Below, in pieces: positions 49,184 through 58,245 of a DNA stretch of 64,000 nt (within the stretch, counting starts at the first letter, position 1; each line of letters starts with the position of its first letter). The notes beneath the pieces are model-generated. The model saw nothing but the letters and a program-made list of their open reading frames with translations. It ran no database searches and was not told the DNA's origin. Position numbers and translations under genes: made by a program. Origin of the DNA: Silanimonas sp. Its GTDB lineage: Bacteria; Pseudomonadota; Gammaproteobacteria; Xanthomonadales; Xanthomonadaceae. The stretch covers positions 1 through 64,000 of the forward strand of contig JAGXTI010000022.1 of assembly GCA_018334015.1 (NCBI GenBank). The letters are read 5' to 3'.

Positions 49184-50436
49184 AAGTCGAGCAGGCCGCC
49201 GTAGCTGTCGACGATGTCGCGGCTGATCGCCACCCCGAGGCCGGTGCCCGGCAGGCTTTCATCGAAGCGCAGGCCGCGCTGGCCGAGCTGGGTGAGCTGC
49301 TCGTCGCTGAGGCCGGGGCCGTCGTCCTCGATGCGCAGGCGCAACGGGCCCTTGCCCGGATCGATCGACAGCCGCACCTGCGAGCGCGCCGCCCGGCAGG
49401 CGTTGTCGATGAGGTTGCCGAGCAGTTCCTGCAGATCGCTGGCCTCCAAGCCGACGGCGCGCTGTTCGGGCGCGTCCAGCCGCAGTTGCAAGGGCCGGCC
49501 GGTGTGCAGGCGGGCGAACATCGCCAGCAGCTGACGGGCTTCCGCCACCGCGTCGCAGCGGGCGTGGGCGCGCCGGGCATCGGCCGAGGCGGCGGCGAGG
49601 TGGCGATCGACCACCGCGCTGATCCGATCGAGCGCCTCGCGCAACTCGCCATCGTCCGGGTCGATGCGGGTGCGCAGCAGGGCCAGCGGGGTCTTGAGCG
49701 CATGGGCGAGATCGCCGGCGCGTTTGCGGCCGTTCTGGGCGAGGCGGCCGTTCTGGCGCAGCAGGCCGTTCAAGCCCTCGGCCAGCGTGGCCAGCTCGCT
49801 CAGTTTGCCGGCATGCACGCCCTCGCTCTCGCCACGCCGTACGGCGGCCACCTGCAGGCCCAACTGGCGCAGCGGGGCAAGACCGAGCCGGACCTGCACC
49901 AGCAGCCCGATGGCGGCCAACAGCACGAGGCCGGCCACGCCGCCCCAGAGCAGGCGGCCCAGACGGGCGATCTCGGCATCCAGCCCGGCCCGCGGCCCGG
50001 CCACCGAAAGGTCGAGCGGACCGTTGGCGCCGGGCAACAGCACGCGCCGGCTGACCACCCGCAAGGCTTCGCCACCGGGACCGATGGCGTCGTCACCGCG
50101 GGGCGTGGCGCGGGCCGGTGGTGGCTCGAGTACCGCGTCCCAGAGCGAACGCGAACGCAGCAGCGGTCGGCCGTCCTGCACCACCTGCCAGTACCAGCCG
50201 GAACGCACCTGGGCGAAGGCGGCCTCGTCCGGCGCCCGTTGCAGGCTGGGGCGGCCGTCGGCCTCGATGTCCAGGCCGGCGACCAGAGCGTCGAGCTTGG
50301 AGCCAAGCCGCTCGTCGTAGCCGCGTTCGACCGCATCGGCGAAGGCCCACTGCAGGCCGAAGGCACCGGCCACGGCCAGCAGCGTGAGCGGCAGCAGGGC
50401 CGACCAGAGCAGCCGTGCGCGCAGGCTGCCGGTCAT
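49117..50436 (-). CDS. Two-component sensor histidine kinase (PhoQ-like)
   Basis: A 439-residue membrane kinase. Transmembrane helices at about 8-28 and 160-185 flank a periplasmic sensor of about 130 residues. After HAMP-like sequence the phosphorylated histidine lies in DLAHALKTPLALL; N-box LIDNACRAA, G1 DDGPGL and G2 GTGLGVAI complete the ATPase domain. The sequence HALKTP is the PhoQ/ColS-type H-box. The signal is unknown. It overlaps the response-regulator gene by 4 bp and rsmB antisense by 67 bp. Likely operon order is PepSY protein, regulator, kinase. Confidence 0.9.
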   Translation of the reverse strand: MTGSLRARLLWSALLPLTLLAVAGAFGLQWAFADAVERGYDERLGSKLDALVAGLDIEADGRPSLQRAPDEAAFAQVRSGWYWQVVQDGRPLLRSRSLWDAVLEPPPARATPRGDDAIGPGGEALRVVSRRVLLPGANGPLDLSVAGPRAGLDAEIARLGRLLWGGVAGLVLLAAIGLLVQVRLGLAPLRQLGLQVAAVRRGESEGVHAGKLSELATLAEGLNGLLRQNGRLAQNGRKRAGDLAHALKTPLALLRTRIDPDDGELREALDRISAVVDRHLAAASADARRAHARCDAVAEARQLLAMFARLHTGRPLQLRLDAPEQRAVGLEASDLQELLGNLIDNACRAARSQVRLSIDPGKGPLRLRIEDDGPGLSDEQLTQLGQRGLRFDESLPGTGLGVAISRDIVDSYGGLLDFQRIAGGGLRAVLELPAAPGET

Positions 50437-51095
50437 GCCGCGCCGAGGCGGAAACCCAGCCCGCGCTCGGTGTGCAGCAGCCGGTGCGGGGCCAGCTTGC
50501 GGCGGATGCGGCCGATCTGCACGTCGATCACGTTGGAATCGAGGTCGAAATCACGATCGTAGATGTGTTCGGCGATCTCGCTGCGCGACACCGTGCGGCC
50601 GCTGCGATGGGCGAGGAAGGCGAGCAGCCGGTACTCGCCGGCGGTCAGCACGAGCGGCTGGCCGTCGAGGTGGAAGCGGCAGGCCACGGTGTCGAGTTCC
50701 AGCGGTCCGATGCGGATGGTCGGGGTGGCGTGGCCGCTGGCCCGGCGCATCAGGGCTTTCAGGCGCAGCACCACTTCGTCGATCTCGAAGGGTTTGGTGA
50801 GGTAATCGTCGGCCCCGGCGCCGAAGCCGGCCAGTTTGTCGCTCCAGCGGTTGCGTGCGGTCAGCACCAGCACCGGGAAGCGGCGCTCGGCATCGCGCCA
50901 GGCCTGCAGCACCGAGACCCCGTCGCGGCGCGGCAGGCCGAGATCGAGCACGGCGGCGTCGTAGCCCTCCTCGCGGCCCAGCCACAGCGCCTCGTCGCCA
51001 TCGGCCACCGCATCGACCACCCAGCCGACGCCGCGCAAAGCGGCGGCGAGCTGGGCACGCAGCGGAGCATCATCTTCGACCAACAGCACGCGCAT
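50433..51095 (-). CDS. OmpR-family response regulator
   Basis: A 220-residue regulator. The receiver domain has LLVEDDAPLRAQL, the phospho-acceptor in AAVLDLGLPRRDG and the lysine in DYLTKPFE. The winged-helix domain (about 125-220) has LDGQPLVLTAGEYRLLAFLA and SNVIDVQIGRIRRKL. It resembles PhoP and related regulators. Its start abuts the PepSY gene stop and its stop overlaps the kinase start. Confidence 0.93.
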   Translation of the reverse strand: MRVLLVEDDAPLRAQLAAALRGVGWVVDAVADGDEALWLGREEGYDAAVLDLGLPRRDGVSVLQAWRDAERRFPVLVLTARNRWSDKLAGFGAGADDYLTKPFEIDEVVLRLKALMRRASGHATPTIRIGPLELDTVACRFHLDGQPLVLTAGEYRLLAFLAHRSGRTVSRSEIAEHIYDRDFDLDSNVIDVQIGRIRRKLAPHRLLHTERGLGFRLGAA

Positions 51096-51398
51096 TCAGT
51101 CCTCCTCGATCCAGCGGCCATCGCGGGCGTCGAGTTCGACCTCGCGCACCCGGCCATCGGCCGAGATCAGTTCCAGTTCGTAGATCCAGCGTCCGCCCTC
51201 GCGTTCGAGTTCGGCATCGAGCAGGCGCTCGCCGGCGCGCAGGGGCACGAGGGCCAGCACGGCATCGAGCGGCAGCACCTCGCCGCGGACGACCGCCTCG
51301 CGGGCGCGCTCGTGGTCGTCGTCGGCTCGGGTCGGGCCGCTTGCAAAGGCGAGCCCGATCAACAGGGCAAGCGTGAGGAGGGCATCGGTACTGCGCAT
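51096..51398 (-). CDS. Exported PepSY-domain protein
   Basis: A 100-residue protein. The third ATG of the frame (51398) is chosen because GGAGG lies 9 bp before it; it gives a signal peptide (TDALLTLALLIGLAFASGPT). The mature part is one PepSY repeat (LPLDAVLALVPLRAGERLLD, RWIYELELISADGRVREVEL, DARDGRWIEED). PepSY proteins near two-component systems are thought to modulate sensing or protease action, as an inference. It is the first gene of the regulator-kinase unit. Confidence 0.85.
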   Translation of the reverse strand: MRSTDALLTLALLIGLAFASGPTRADDDHERAREAVVRGEVLPLDAVLALVPLRAGERLLDAELEREGGRWIYELELISADGRVREVELDARDGRWIEED

Positions 51399-51421
51399 GT
51401 CGGCCATCCTCCGCATACCGA

Positions 51422-52204
51422 CTAAACCCCCGATGAAAAACCACGCGCCAGCCGGGCGCGCAGTTCACGGTACTTCGCCACCGCGTAGCGGGCGTGCAGC
51501 GCATGGAAGCGCCAGGCCCCGGGGCCATCGAGCAGGCCCCGGCGCAGCAGCAGGTTCTTCAGCAGGTAGGCGAGCCCCGCCAGACTGGCCCGCCCCGGCG
51601 GCACCCGGCGCGTCCGTGCCAGCCGCTCGTCGGCCCAGAGCCGGGCGTAGCCCTGCAGCTTGGCCCAGTACTCGTCGGCGGAGCGTGCGGTGTCGTGCTC
51701 CATCCGGATGGCGGCGTCGATCACCCGCTGGCCGCGGGTATCGAGATGCTCGTGCACGGCCAGTGCCTCGTAACGGCAATGGGCACGGAAAAGCCTCTCG
51801 ATGCGTTCGCGGGCGAAGCTGCCGTGGTGCATCACCGTACCGAGAAAGCGGGTACGCCGCCGCAACCGCACCATATCGGCGGCAGCGAGCCGGCCGGAGC
51901 CGAACAGGGCGCGCAAGGCCGCCTGGGCATCGGCCTCCAGCCATTCATCGGCATCGAGCAGCAGCACCCAGGGCTGCGTGGCAAATGCAATGGCGAGGTT
52001 CTTCTGGCGGGCGAAGCCCAGCCACGGCTGCTCGACGACGCGTGCGCCGAGCGCGGCAGCGATCTCGCGGGTGCCGTCGGTGGAGCCGGAATCGACCACG
52101 ATCACTTCGGCACAGACCGTGCGCAGGCTGGTGACGCAGCGTTCGATGCGGTCGGCCTCGTTGAAGGTGACGACGATGCCGGAGAGGGGCAGGGCGGGAT
52201 GCAT
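51422..52204 (-). CDS. GT2 glycosyltransferase, LPS-core WaaE/KdtX-like
   Basis: A 260-residue cytoplasmic glycosyltransferase. ATG 52204 begins LSGIVVTFNEADRIERCVTS; the upstream frame to 52414 is unsupported. The donor-binding signature is VVDSGSTDGT, then ARQKNLAIAFATQPWVLLLDADEWL with DAD metal-binding residues. The arrangement matches the WaaE/KdtX beta-1,4-glucosyltransferase group that decorates the LPS core. Sugar and acceptor are inferred. It lies 23 bp upstream of the PepSY gene on the same strand, so it may head that operon and be co-regulated with the sensor system. Confidence 0.85.
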   Translation of the reverse strand: MHPALPLSGIVVTFNEADRIERCVTSLRTVCAEVIVVDSGSTDGTREIAAALGARVVEQPWLGFARQKNLAIAFATQPWVLLLDADEWLEADAQAALRALFGSGRLAAADMVRLRRRTRFLGTVMHHGSFARERIERLFRAHCRYEALAVHEHLDTRGQRVIDAAIRMEHDTARSADEYWAKLQGYARLWADERLARTRRVPPGRASLAGLAYLLKNLLLRRGLLDGPGAWRFHALHARYAVAKYRELRARLARGFSSGV

Positions 52205-52347
52205 CCGGCTATCGTAGGCGGCCCGGCCTGTCCGCCGCCATGCGTTTGCCGCTGCGTGCATGGCCCCGGGCAAGGCCCGCAGGACCTTTGCTCGTGCCGG
52301 CTGGGCCGAGGGCCACGCCATTTCCGAGCACAAGGTCCCGACCGGCG

Positions 52348-52353
52348 TATGAT
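52348..52353 (+). promoter_or_regulatory. Putative -10 box for trkA
   Basis: TATGAT lies 31 bp before the trkA GTG start, matching TATAAT at five of six positions. The -35 element is weak. Confidence 0.35.
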
Positions 52354-52384
52354 CCGCGCCGGAGCGACGGCGTGCGGGGAGCGC

Positions 52385-53764
52385 GTGAACATCCTGATCC
52401 TGGGTGCGGGCCAAGTGGGTTCATCGGTGGCGGCGGCACTGGCTTCCGAGAACAACGACATCACCGTCGTCGATACCGACCACCAACGGCTGCGCGATCT
52501 GGCCGAACGGCTCGACATCCGCACCGTGGTCGGTCATGCCTCGCGGCCCTCGGTGCTGGCCCAGGCCGGTGCCGAGGATGCCGAGCTGCTGGTCGCGGTC
52601 ACCTCGTCCGACGAGGTCAACCTGCTCGCCTGCCAGATCGCCCATTCGCGGTTCCGCACGCCGACCCGGGTGGCCCGGCTGCGTGAATCGGAGTACCTGG
52701 AGTTGGGTGTCCTGAAGGACCCCCGCGATTCCCCGGTGAGCACCGCCATCAGCCCCGAGCAGCTCGTGGTGCGCCACGTCGAGCGGCTGATCGGCTACCC
52801 CGGCGCGTTGCAGGTGCTGGATTTCGCCCAGGGCCGGGCGCAGCTCGTGGCAGTGCGCGCCATCGAGGGTGGCGCGCTGGTCGGCCATGCCATCCGCGAG
52901 CTGCGCAGCCACCTGCCGGCCGGGGCCGATGCCCGGGTCGCGGCGATCTTCCGCCGTGGCCGGCCGGTCAAGCCGGAGGCGGCCACCGTCATCGAGATCG
53001 ACGACGAGGTGTTCTTTCTCGCCGAGCGCCGCCACATCCCGGCGGTGATGGCCGAACTGCGCCGGGTCGAGAAGAAACCGACCCGCCGCGTGCTGATCGC
53101 CGGCGGCGGCAACATCGGCCGCAACCTTGCCAAGGCGCTGGAGGGCCGCTATTCGGTCAAGGTCATGGAGCGCAGCCGCGAGCGCGCCCGCAGCATCGCC
53201 GAGGACCTGCTCGATTCGATCGTGCTGGTCGGTGACTGCGCCGACGAGGAGCTGCTGCGCGAAGAGAACATCGACCAGACCGACATCTACTGCGCATTGA
53301 CCAACGACGACGAGGCCAACATTCTCTCGGCGATGCTGGCCAAGCGGCTCGGCTGCCCGCGCGTGCTGGCCCTGATCAACCGTCCGAGCTATGCCGAACT
53401 GGTCGAGGGCAGCAGCATCGACATCGCGGTCAGCCCGCAGCAGGTCACGCTGGGGGCTTTGCTGGCGCACATCCGCGAAGGCGCGCCGGCGCAGGTCTAT
53501 TCGCTGCGTCGCGGCGTGGCCGAGGCGGTCGAGGTGATCGCCCGGGGCGATCGCCGCAGTTCGCGGGTGATCGGCAAGGGCCTCGAGGAACTCGACCTGC
53601 CGCCCTCGGCGACCATCGGCGGCATCGTCCGTGGCGAGCAGTTGCTGATTGCCCACCACGATGTGGTGGTCGAGCCCGACGACCACGTCATCGTCTTCGT
53701 CATGGACAAGCGCGAGATGCCCAAGGTGACCGCGCAGTTCAAAGCCGGCGCGACCTGGCTCTGA
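52385..53764 (+). CDS. trkA: Trk potassium uptake regulator TrkA
   Basis: A 459-residue cytoplasmic gating subunit, the expected length (E. coli 458). GTG 52385 behind GGGGAG begins NILILGAGQVGSSVAAALAS, the first NAD-binding RCK domain. The second Rossmann repeat starts VLIAGGGNIGRNLAKALEG (about residue 236). Each is followed by a TrkA_C domain. It binds nucleotides and opens TrkH. It is 1 bp from trkH. Confidence 0.95.
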   Translation: MNILILGAGQVGSSVAAALASENNDITVVDTDHQRLRDLAERLDIRTVVGHASRPSVLAQAGAEDAELLVAVTSSDEVNLLACQIAHSRFRTPTRVARLRESEYLELGVLKDPRDSPVSTAISPEQLVVRHVERLIGYPGALQVLDFAQGRAQLVAVRAIEGGALVGHAIRELRSHLPAGADARVAAIFRRGRPVKPEAATVIEIDDEVFFLAERRHIPAVMAELRRVEKKPTRRVLIAGGGNIGRNLAKALEGRYSVKVMERSRERARSIAEDLLDSIVLVGDCADEELLREENIDQTDIYCALTNDDEANILSAMLAKRLGCPRVLALINRPSYAELVEGSSIDIAVSPQQVTLGALLAHIREGAPAQVYSLRRGVAEAVEVIARGDRRSSRVIGKGLEELDLPPSATIGGIVRGEQLLIAHHDVVVEPDDHVIVFVMDKREMPKVTAQFKAGATWL

Positions 53765-53765
53765 C

Positions 53766-55232
53766 ATGCGGCTGCCCCTCAGTGAGCGCGCGCGCACCCT
53801 GCAGCGCATCTTCGGCGCCATCGTGGCGCTCTCCGGTCTGGTGGCTCTGCCTTCGGGCCTGCTCGCCTGGTGGTGGGGCGAGCCGACCGTGCTGGCCTTC
53901 GCCGAGAGCTTTCTCTTCCCCTTCGTCGCCGGCTTGCTGCTCTGGTACCCGGTGCGGCAGGCCCGCTACGAACTGCGTTTGCGCGACGGTTTTTTGGTGG
54001 TCTCGGCGGCCTGGATCATCGCCTGCCTGGTCACGGCCCTGCCGTTCGTCCTCGGCCCGCCGAACCTCAGTTTCACCGATGCGGTGTTCGAATCCACCTC
54101 GGGCCTGACCACCACCGGCGCCACCGTCATCGTCGGTCTCGAACACCTGCCGAGAAGCGTGCTGTTCTACCGCGCCTCGCTCAACTACCTGGGCGGCATG
54201 GGCATCGTCATCCTCGCGGTGGCGATCCTGCCGATGCTGCGCATCGGCGGCATGCAGCTGTTCCGCGCCGAGAGCACCGGGCCGCAGAAGGACAGCAAGC
54301 TCACCCCGCGCATCGCCGACACCGCCAAGGCCCTGTGGCTGGTCTACAGCGTGCTGGTGCTGCTCTGTGCCTTGGCCTACTGGGTGGGCGGCATGGGCCT
54401 GTTCGACGCCATCACCCACGCCATGTCGACCGTCGCCACCGGCGGTTTCGCCAATTACGACGCCAGCTTCGGCCACTGGGACAGCCCGCTGATCGACAGC
54501 ATCGCCATCGTGTTCATGCTGCTGGGCGGCCTCAATTTCGGCCTGCACTGGTACGCCTGGCGGCGCGCCACGCTCGGCCATTACCGCGCCGACGCCGAGG
54601 CCCGACTGTTCCTCGGCCTGCTCGCCGTGGCGACCCTGGTGGTCACCGCCAGCGTCTGGCTGGGCGGCCGTTTCGAGGCCCCACTCGAAGCCCTGCGCCA
54701 TTCGGCCTTCCAGGTCGTCTCCAACCTGACCACCACCGGCTTCGTCACCACCGGTTTCGTCGACTGGCCGGGCCTCGCCCCGCTGCTGCTCGTGATGCTG
54801 GCTTTTGTCGGCGGTTGCGCCGGTTCCACCTCGGGCGGCATGAAGGTGGCGCGGGTGCAGATGGTGGTGCGCCAGGGCTTCCGCGAACTCAAGCAGCTGG
54901 TGCATCCCAAGGGTCAGTTTCTGGTCAAGGTGGGCGGCAAGCGCGTCTCCGAGAGCGTGGTCATCGCCGTGGCCGGGTTCTGCGCGCTTTACCTGCTGTC
55001 CTTCGTGGCGATGACCCTGGTGCTGGTGGCTGATGGTGTCGACATCGTCACCGCCTTCTCCGCCGTGGCCGCCTCCATCAACAACCTGGGGCCCGGTCTC
55101 GGCGCGGTGGCCGCGCATTTCCGCGACCTCTCCGATTTTTCGACCTGGGTCTGCAGCTTCGCGATGGTGCTGGGGCGGCTCGAGGTGTTCACCCTGCTGG
55201 TGCTGCTCACCCCGCAGTTCTGGCGCGATTGA
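53766..55232 (+). CDS. trkH: Trk potassium transporter membrane subunit TrkH
   Basis: A 488-residue inner-membrane channel. The four pore-loop selectivity sequences are visible: SGLTTTGATV, STVATGGFAN, LTTTGFVTTGF and SINNLGPGLG. It forms the K+ pathway gated by TrkA. The 3' end overlaps the opposing ydbT-like gene by 26 bp. Confidence 0.95.
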   Translation: MRLPLSERARTLQRIFGAIVALSGLVALPSGLLAWWWGEPTVLAFAESFLFPFVAGLLLWYPVRQARYELRLRDGFLVVSAAWIIACLVTALPFVLGPPNLSFTDAVFESTSGLTTTGATVIVGLEHLPRSVLFYRASLNYLGGMGIVILAVAILPMLRIGGMQLFRAESTGPQKDSKLTPRIADTAKALWLVYSVLVLLCALAYWVGGMGLFDAITHAMSTVATGGFANYDASFGHWDSPLIDSIAIVFMLLGGLNFGLHWYAWRRATLGHYRADAEARLFLGLLAVATLVVTASVWLGGRFEAPLEALRHSAFQVVSNLTTTGFVTTGFVDWPGLAPLLLVMLAFVGGCAGSTSGGMKVARVQMVVRQGFRELKQLVHPKGQFLVKVGGKRVSESVVIAVAGFCALYLLSFVAMTLVLVADGVDIVTAFSAVAASINNLGPGLGAVAAHFRDLSDFSTWVCSFAMVLGRLEVFTLLVLLTPQFWRD

Positions 55233-56757
55233 TGCCGGCATCGTGCGGCATCGCGGCGCGCAGGGCCTCGGCCAGAGCGCGCGCCTCGGCGGCGGGCAGG
55301 TAGGGCACGAACAGCGCCGGCTCCAGCGGTGAGGCGCCCTGGGTGTCGACCTGCACGCTGGCCATGCCGTGGTGGCGATCGAACGGGGTTTGCCGGAGGG
55401 CGACGACGTGGACCTTGGCGGTCTCGACGAAGCGCCAGTGGCGGTCCAGCCAGCCCTGCCGGAAGGTGAACACGCCCTGCTCCAGGGACCAAGCCGAGTA
55501 GCGCGCCCACAGCACCGCCCGCAAGGCCAAAAGCGGCATTAACAGCAGCAGCCAAGCGGCTTCAGGCCCGCGCCAAACGACCAGCACGGCGCTCAGCGCC
55601 AGCAGGCCCAGCGCGGTGGGTGCGAACACCCGCCACCAGGCGCGCGGGTGCAGGCCCTGCCAGCGTCCAGGCGGCCAGGCCGCATCGGGCAACAGGTGGC
55701 CCAGCACGGTCGCCATGGTGGCTGGGGGTGCCAACGGCACCAGATCGCGCAGCGAGGTCTCGCCGGGGGCCGCGATGCTGGTCTGGTCGATCCGCAGGCT
55801 TTGCCGTCCAAACCAACGGTGCAGCAGGCTCTCGCGCAGCGCATAGGCCTGGATGCGGCGCTTGGGCAGGTGACTGCGCATCCGGCTGAACAAGCCGCGC
55901 TCGACCCGCAGCTCGCGTTGCCCGGCCCACAGCTGGAAGTCGTGGAACTGGAGAATGGCGAGCAACACCGAGAGCAGCCGCACCAGGGCGAGCAAGGCAA
56001 GCAGCAGGGCGATGCCGCCCAGCGTCCAGGCCAGAGGGCCGGGCTGCCAACCTTCGGCCAAAGCGAGACCTTGGCGGCCGGCATCGATCACCGCATTGCT
56101 GGCCTCGCCGAGCACGCGCTCACCGGCTTGGCTGAGCAGGCCAAAGGCCGCCGCCACCACCAGCATGCCGCGGTTGGAGATCAAGCCGAGCCGCACCAGT
56201 TCGCGGGTGGGCAGGTGCAGCCAGCGTTGTGCCGCCACTTCGGGCGTGGCCTCGCCCTCGCTGCGGGTCGGCTTGGCGCGCACCAGGGCCTCCAGGGCGT
56301 GTGCCTGGGTCAGGCGTAGCACCTGCATGCGCGCTTCGGTTTCACCGGCCCCACCGCCGGCCGATTCCAGCCGCACCTCGGCCACACCGGCCAGCCGGTG
56401 CAGCAGGTTCTGGTGCAGGCTGACGTTCTGCACGCGATCGAAGGGGATCAGCCGCAGGTTGCGTTGCAGCAGGCCGCTGCGGATCACCAGCGCCCGGCCC
56501 ACGAAACCGTAGCGGTAGGTGAAGTACTGCCAGACCGCCAGCACCGCCAGCACGCCGGCACCGGCCAGGCCGGCGAGTTCGGCGGGGTTCTGCTCGCCGC
56601 GACCAGAGACCAGCAGTAAAACGATGGGCAGCGCGAAAGTGCGCAGCTGCTGCAGCAGGATGAACAGCCAGGACAGCGGGTGCAGGCGCTGCGTGGCAGC
56701 CGCCTGCAGGGCGCGCCGGGCCTCGCTGCCGCTGGTGGCCTCAGGCGTCCGGGTCAT
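55207..56757 (-). CDS. PH-domain membrane protein, YdbT-like
   Basis: A 516-residue membrane protein with repeated bacterial PH domains (bPH_2, formerly DUF304). Transmembrane pairs surround each PH-like segment, for example RNLRLIPFDRVQNVSLHQNL, QTSIAAPGETSLRDLVPL and FVETAKVHVVALRQTPFDRH. ATG 56757 is the plausible start and overlaps the smaller PH gene by 17 bp. The pair is a common two-gene unit (YdbS/YdbT in Bacillus) of unclear envelope function. Its 3' end overlaps trkH antisense by 26 bp. Confidence 0.8.
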   Translation of the reverse strand: MTRTPEATSGSEARRALQAAATQRLHPLSWLFILLQQLRTFALPIVLLLVSGRGEQNPAELAGLAGAGVLAVLAVWQYFTYRYGFVGRALVIRSGLLQRNLRLIPFDRVQNVSLHQNLLHRLAGVAEVRLESAGGGAGETEARMQVLRLTQAHALEALVRAKPTRSEGEATPEVAAQRWLHLPTRELVRLGLISNRGMLVVAAAFGLLSQAGERVLGEASNAVIDAGRQGLALAEGWQPGPLAWTLGGIALLLALLALVRLLSVLLAILQFHDFQLWAGQRELRVERGLFSRMRSHLPKRRIQAYALRESLLHRWFGRQSLRIDQTSIAAPGETSLRDLVPLAPPATMATVLGHLLPDAAWPPGRWQGLHPRAWWRVFAPTALGLLALSAVLVVWRGPEAAWLLLLMPLLALRAVLWARYSAWSLEQGVFTFRQGWLDRHWRFVETAKVHVVALRQTPFDRHHGMASVQVDTQGASPLEPALFVPYLPAAEARALAEALRAAMPHDAGINRARTAG

Positions 56758-57286
56758 CGTCGTACTCGCGGCGTTCGGGCACCAGCGCCTCGCGCAATTG
56801 CATGGCCTCGGCCTCGGCGAAGCCGGCTTGGCGCAGGGCACCGTGGGCGGTGCCGGCCGTGTGGACCACCAGGGTGGCGAGGCCGAAGCGGCGTTCGATC
56901 AGCCCGCGTTCGATGTCGAGGTGCTGGACGCGCGCCCGCGGCACCATCCGCTCCTGCCGCCACCAGCGGCCACGACGCAGGCGCAGGCCGTCGGCGTCGA
57001 GCCGCCAGCGGGTGTAGCGCCAGGCCCAGTCGGCCTGCCAGAGCGCCAACCCGACCGCCAGCAGCGGCGGCACCACAGCGGCCCCGAGCAGGGCCAGCGA
57101 AGGCCCTTGCGCCATCGCCCAGGCCACCGCCGCCAGCGGCCCGGCCAGCAGGCCGGCCACCCCCCAGGCGAGCAGGCCGGACCAGCGGAAGGCGCGCCTG
57201 GCCGCCTCGGGCAGCGGCTGCCAGGGTGCCTCGCCGGGCCAGTCGCCGGCGTCCCAGAGCGGGGCGGCATCGTCGTTCGATCGCAT
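56741..57286 (-). CDS. PH-domain membrane protein, YdbS-like
   Basis: A 181-residue protein with two transmembrane helices (about 40-85) followed by one bPH_2 domain (RWRLDADGLRLRRGRWWRQE, RARVQHLDIERGLIERRFGL, TLVVHTAG). The start at ATG 57286 lies 2 bp after the acyltransferase stop. It forms the small member of the YdbS/YdbT pair with the next gene. The frame further upstream inside the acyltransferase is not supported. Confidence 0.8.
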   Translation of the reverse strand: MRSNDDAAPLWDAGDWPGEAPWQPLPEAARRAFRWSGLLAWGVAGLLAGPLAAVAWAMAQGPSLALLGAAVVPPLLAVGLALWQADWAWRYTRWRLDADGLRLRRGRWWRQERMVPRARVQHLDIERGLIERRFGLATLVVHTAGTAHGALRQAGFAEAEAMQLREALVPERREYDDDPDA

Positions 57287-57288
57287 CG

Positions 57289-58179
57289 TCAGTAACACTC
57301 CGGCCAATAGGGGTTGATCCGGCCCTGCGTGGGGTGCTCGCCCTTGAAGCGCTTGTAGGTCCACTGGTACTGCGCCGGGTCGCGCCGCACCAGCGTCTCG
57401 ACGGCTGCGTTGAGGGCAGCGACGCGGGCCTCGAGCGGGGCGGTCGGGTGATGCACCGGGCCATCGAGCAGCAGGATACGGAAGCGGCCGTCAGCGCGGC
57501 GTTCGGCGGCGGCCAGCAGCATGCCGGCACCGCTGCGTTCGGCCAGTCGCGGCAGCAGGCTCATGGTCAGGGCCGGCACGCCGAAGAAAGGAGCCCAGGC
57601 GCCGCCGCCGGCCGGCACCTGGTCCGGCGTGATGCCAACCAGTTCGCCGCGCTGCAGGGCCTTGAGCAGGGGCTTCATGCCGTGCGCGTCGGCGGCCACC
57701 GTGCGCACCCCGCCACGGCTGCGCGCCTGGCGCAGGAAGCCATCCACCACCGGGCCTTCGCCACGGGTGTAGAGCAGCGAGAACGGGCCCTGCGTCGCCA
57801 GCCATTGCGCCAGCAGTTCCCAGTTGCCGTAGTGCGGCGCCACCAGCAGCACGCCGCGACCCTCGCCGCGAAGTGCCGCCAGACGTTCTTCGCCCAGCAC
57901 TTCGACCACCTCGGCCAGATTGCGCTGCGGCGGACGGGTCCAGAAGCGCAGGCTCTCCAGCATGGTCAGGGCCGTGTGATGGAGCACCGCCGCGCTGTCG
58001 ACCCGCTCGGCCAGACCGGTCAGTCGCAGGTTGGTGGCGACGATGCGCGCGCCCTTGGCGCGATGCCAGCGGGCGAGTGTCGCCAGTCGCGCGGCCAGCC
58101 AGGGCCGCAGGGGCCGGCGCGGCAAGCCGCCCGACCAGGCCAGCAGCCGCAGCAGGCGAACCAGAAAAGAGGAATCCAT
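57289..58179 (-). CDS. LpxL/HtrB-family lipid A acyltransferase
   Basis: A 296-residue inner-membrane acyltransferase from the ATG at 58179 (a GTG lies two codons earlier). The conserved HX4E motif is VAPHYGNWELL, followed by YTRGEGPVVDGFLRQARSR and WTYKRFK near the end, as in LpxL/LpxM. It transfers an acyl chain from acyl-ACP to lipid A or a related glycolipid; which chain is unknown. A TAGACT hexamer ends 6 bp before the ATG, so the mRNA could be leaderless or nearly so. The two YdbS/T-like genes follow on the same strand. Confidence 0.85.
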   Translation of the reverse strand: MDSSFLVRLLRLLAWSGGLPRRPLRPWLAARLATLARWHRAKGARIVATNLRLTGLAERVDSAAVLHHTALTMLESLRFWTRPPQRNLAEVVEVLGEERLAALRGEGRGVLLVAPHYGNWELLAQWLATQGPFSLLYTRGEGPVVDGFLRQARSRGGVRTVAADAHGMKPLLKALQRGELVGITPDQVPAGGGAWAPFFGVPALTMSLLPRLAERSGAGMLLAAAERRADGRFRILLLDGPVHHPTAPLEARVAALNAAVETLVRRDPAQYQWTYKRFKGEHPTQGRINPYWPECY

Positions 58180-58245
58180 CCGCACAGTCTAGCCCCCGGC
58201 GGGACCCTGCTTGACGCTGCCGGCGTGGCCGGCCAGCCTGCCGTG

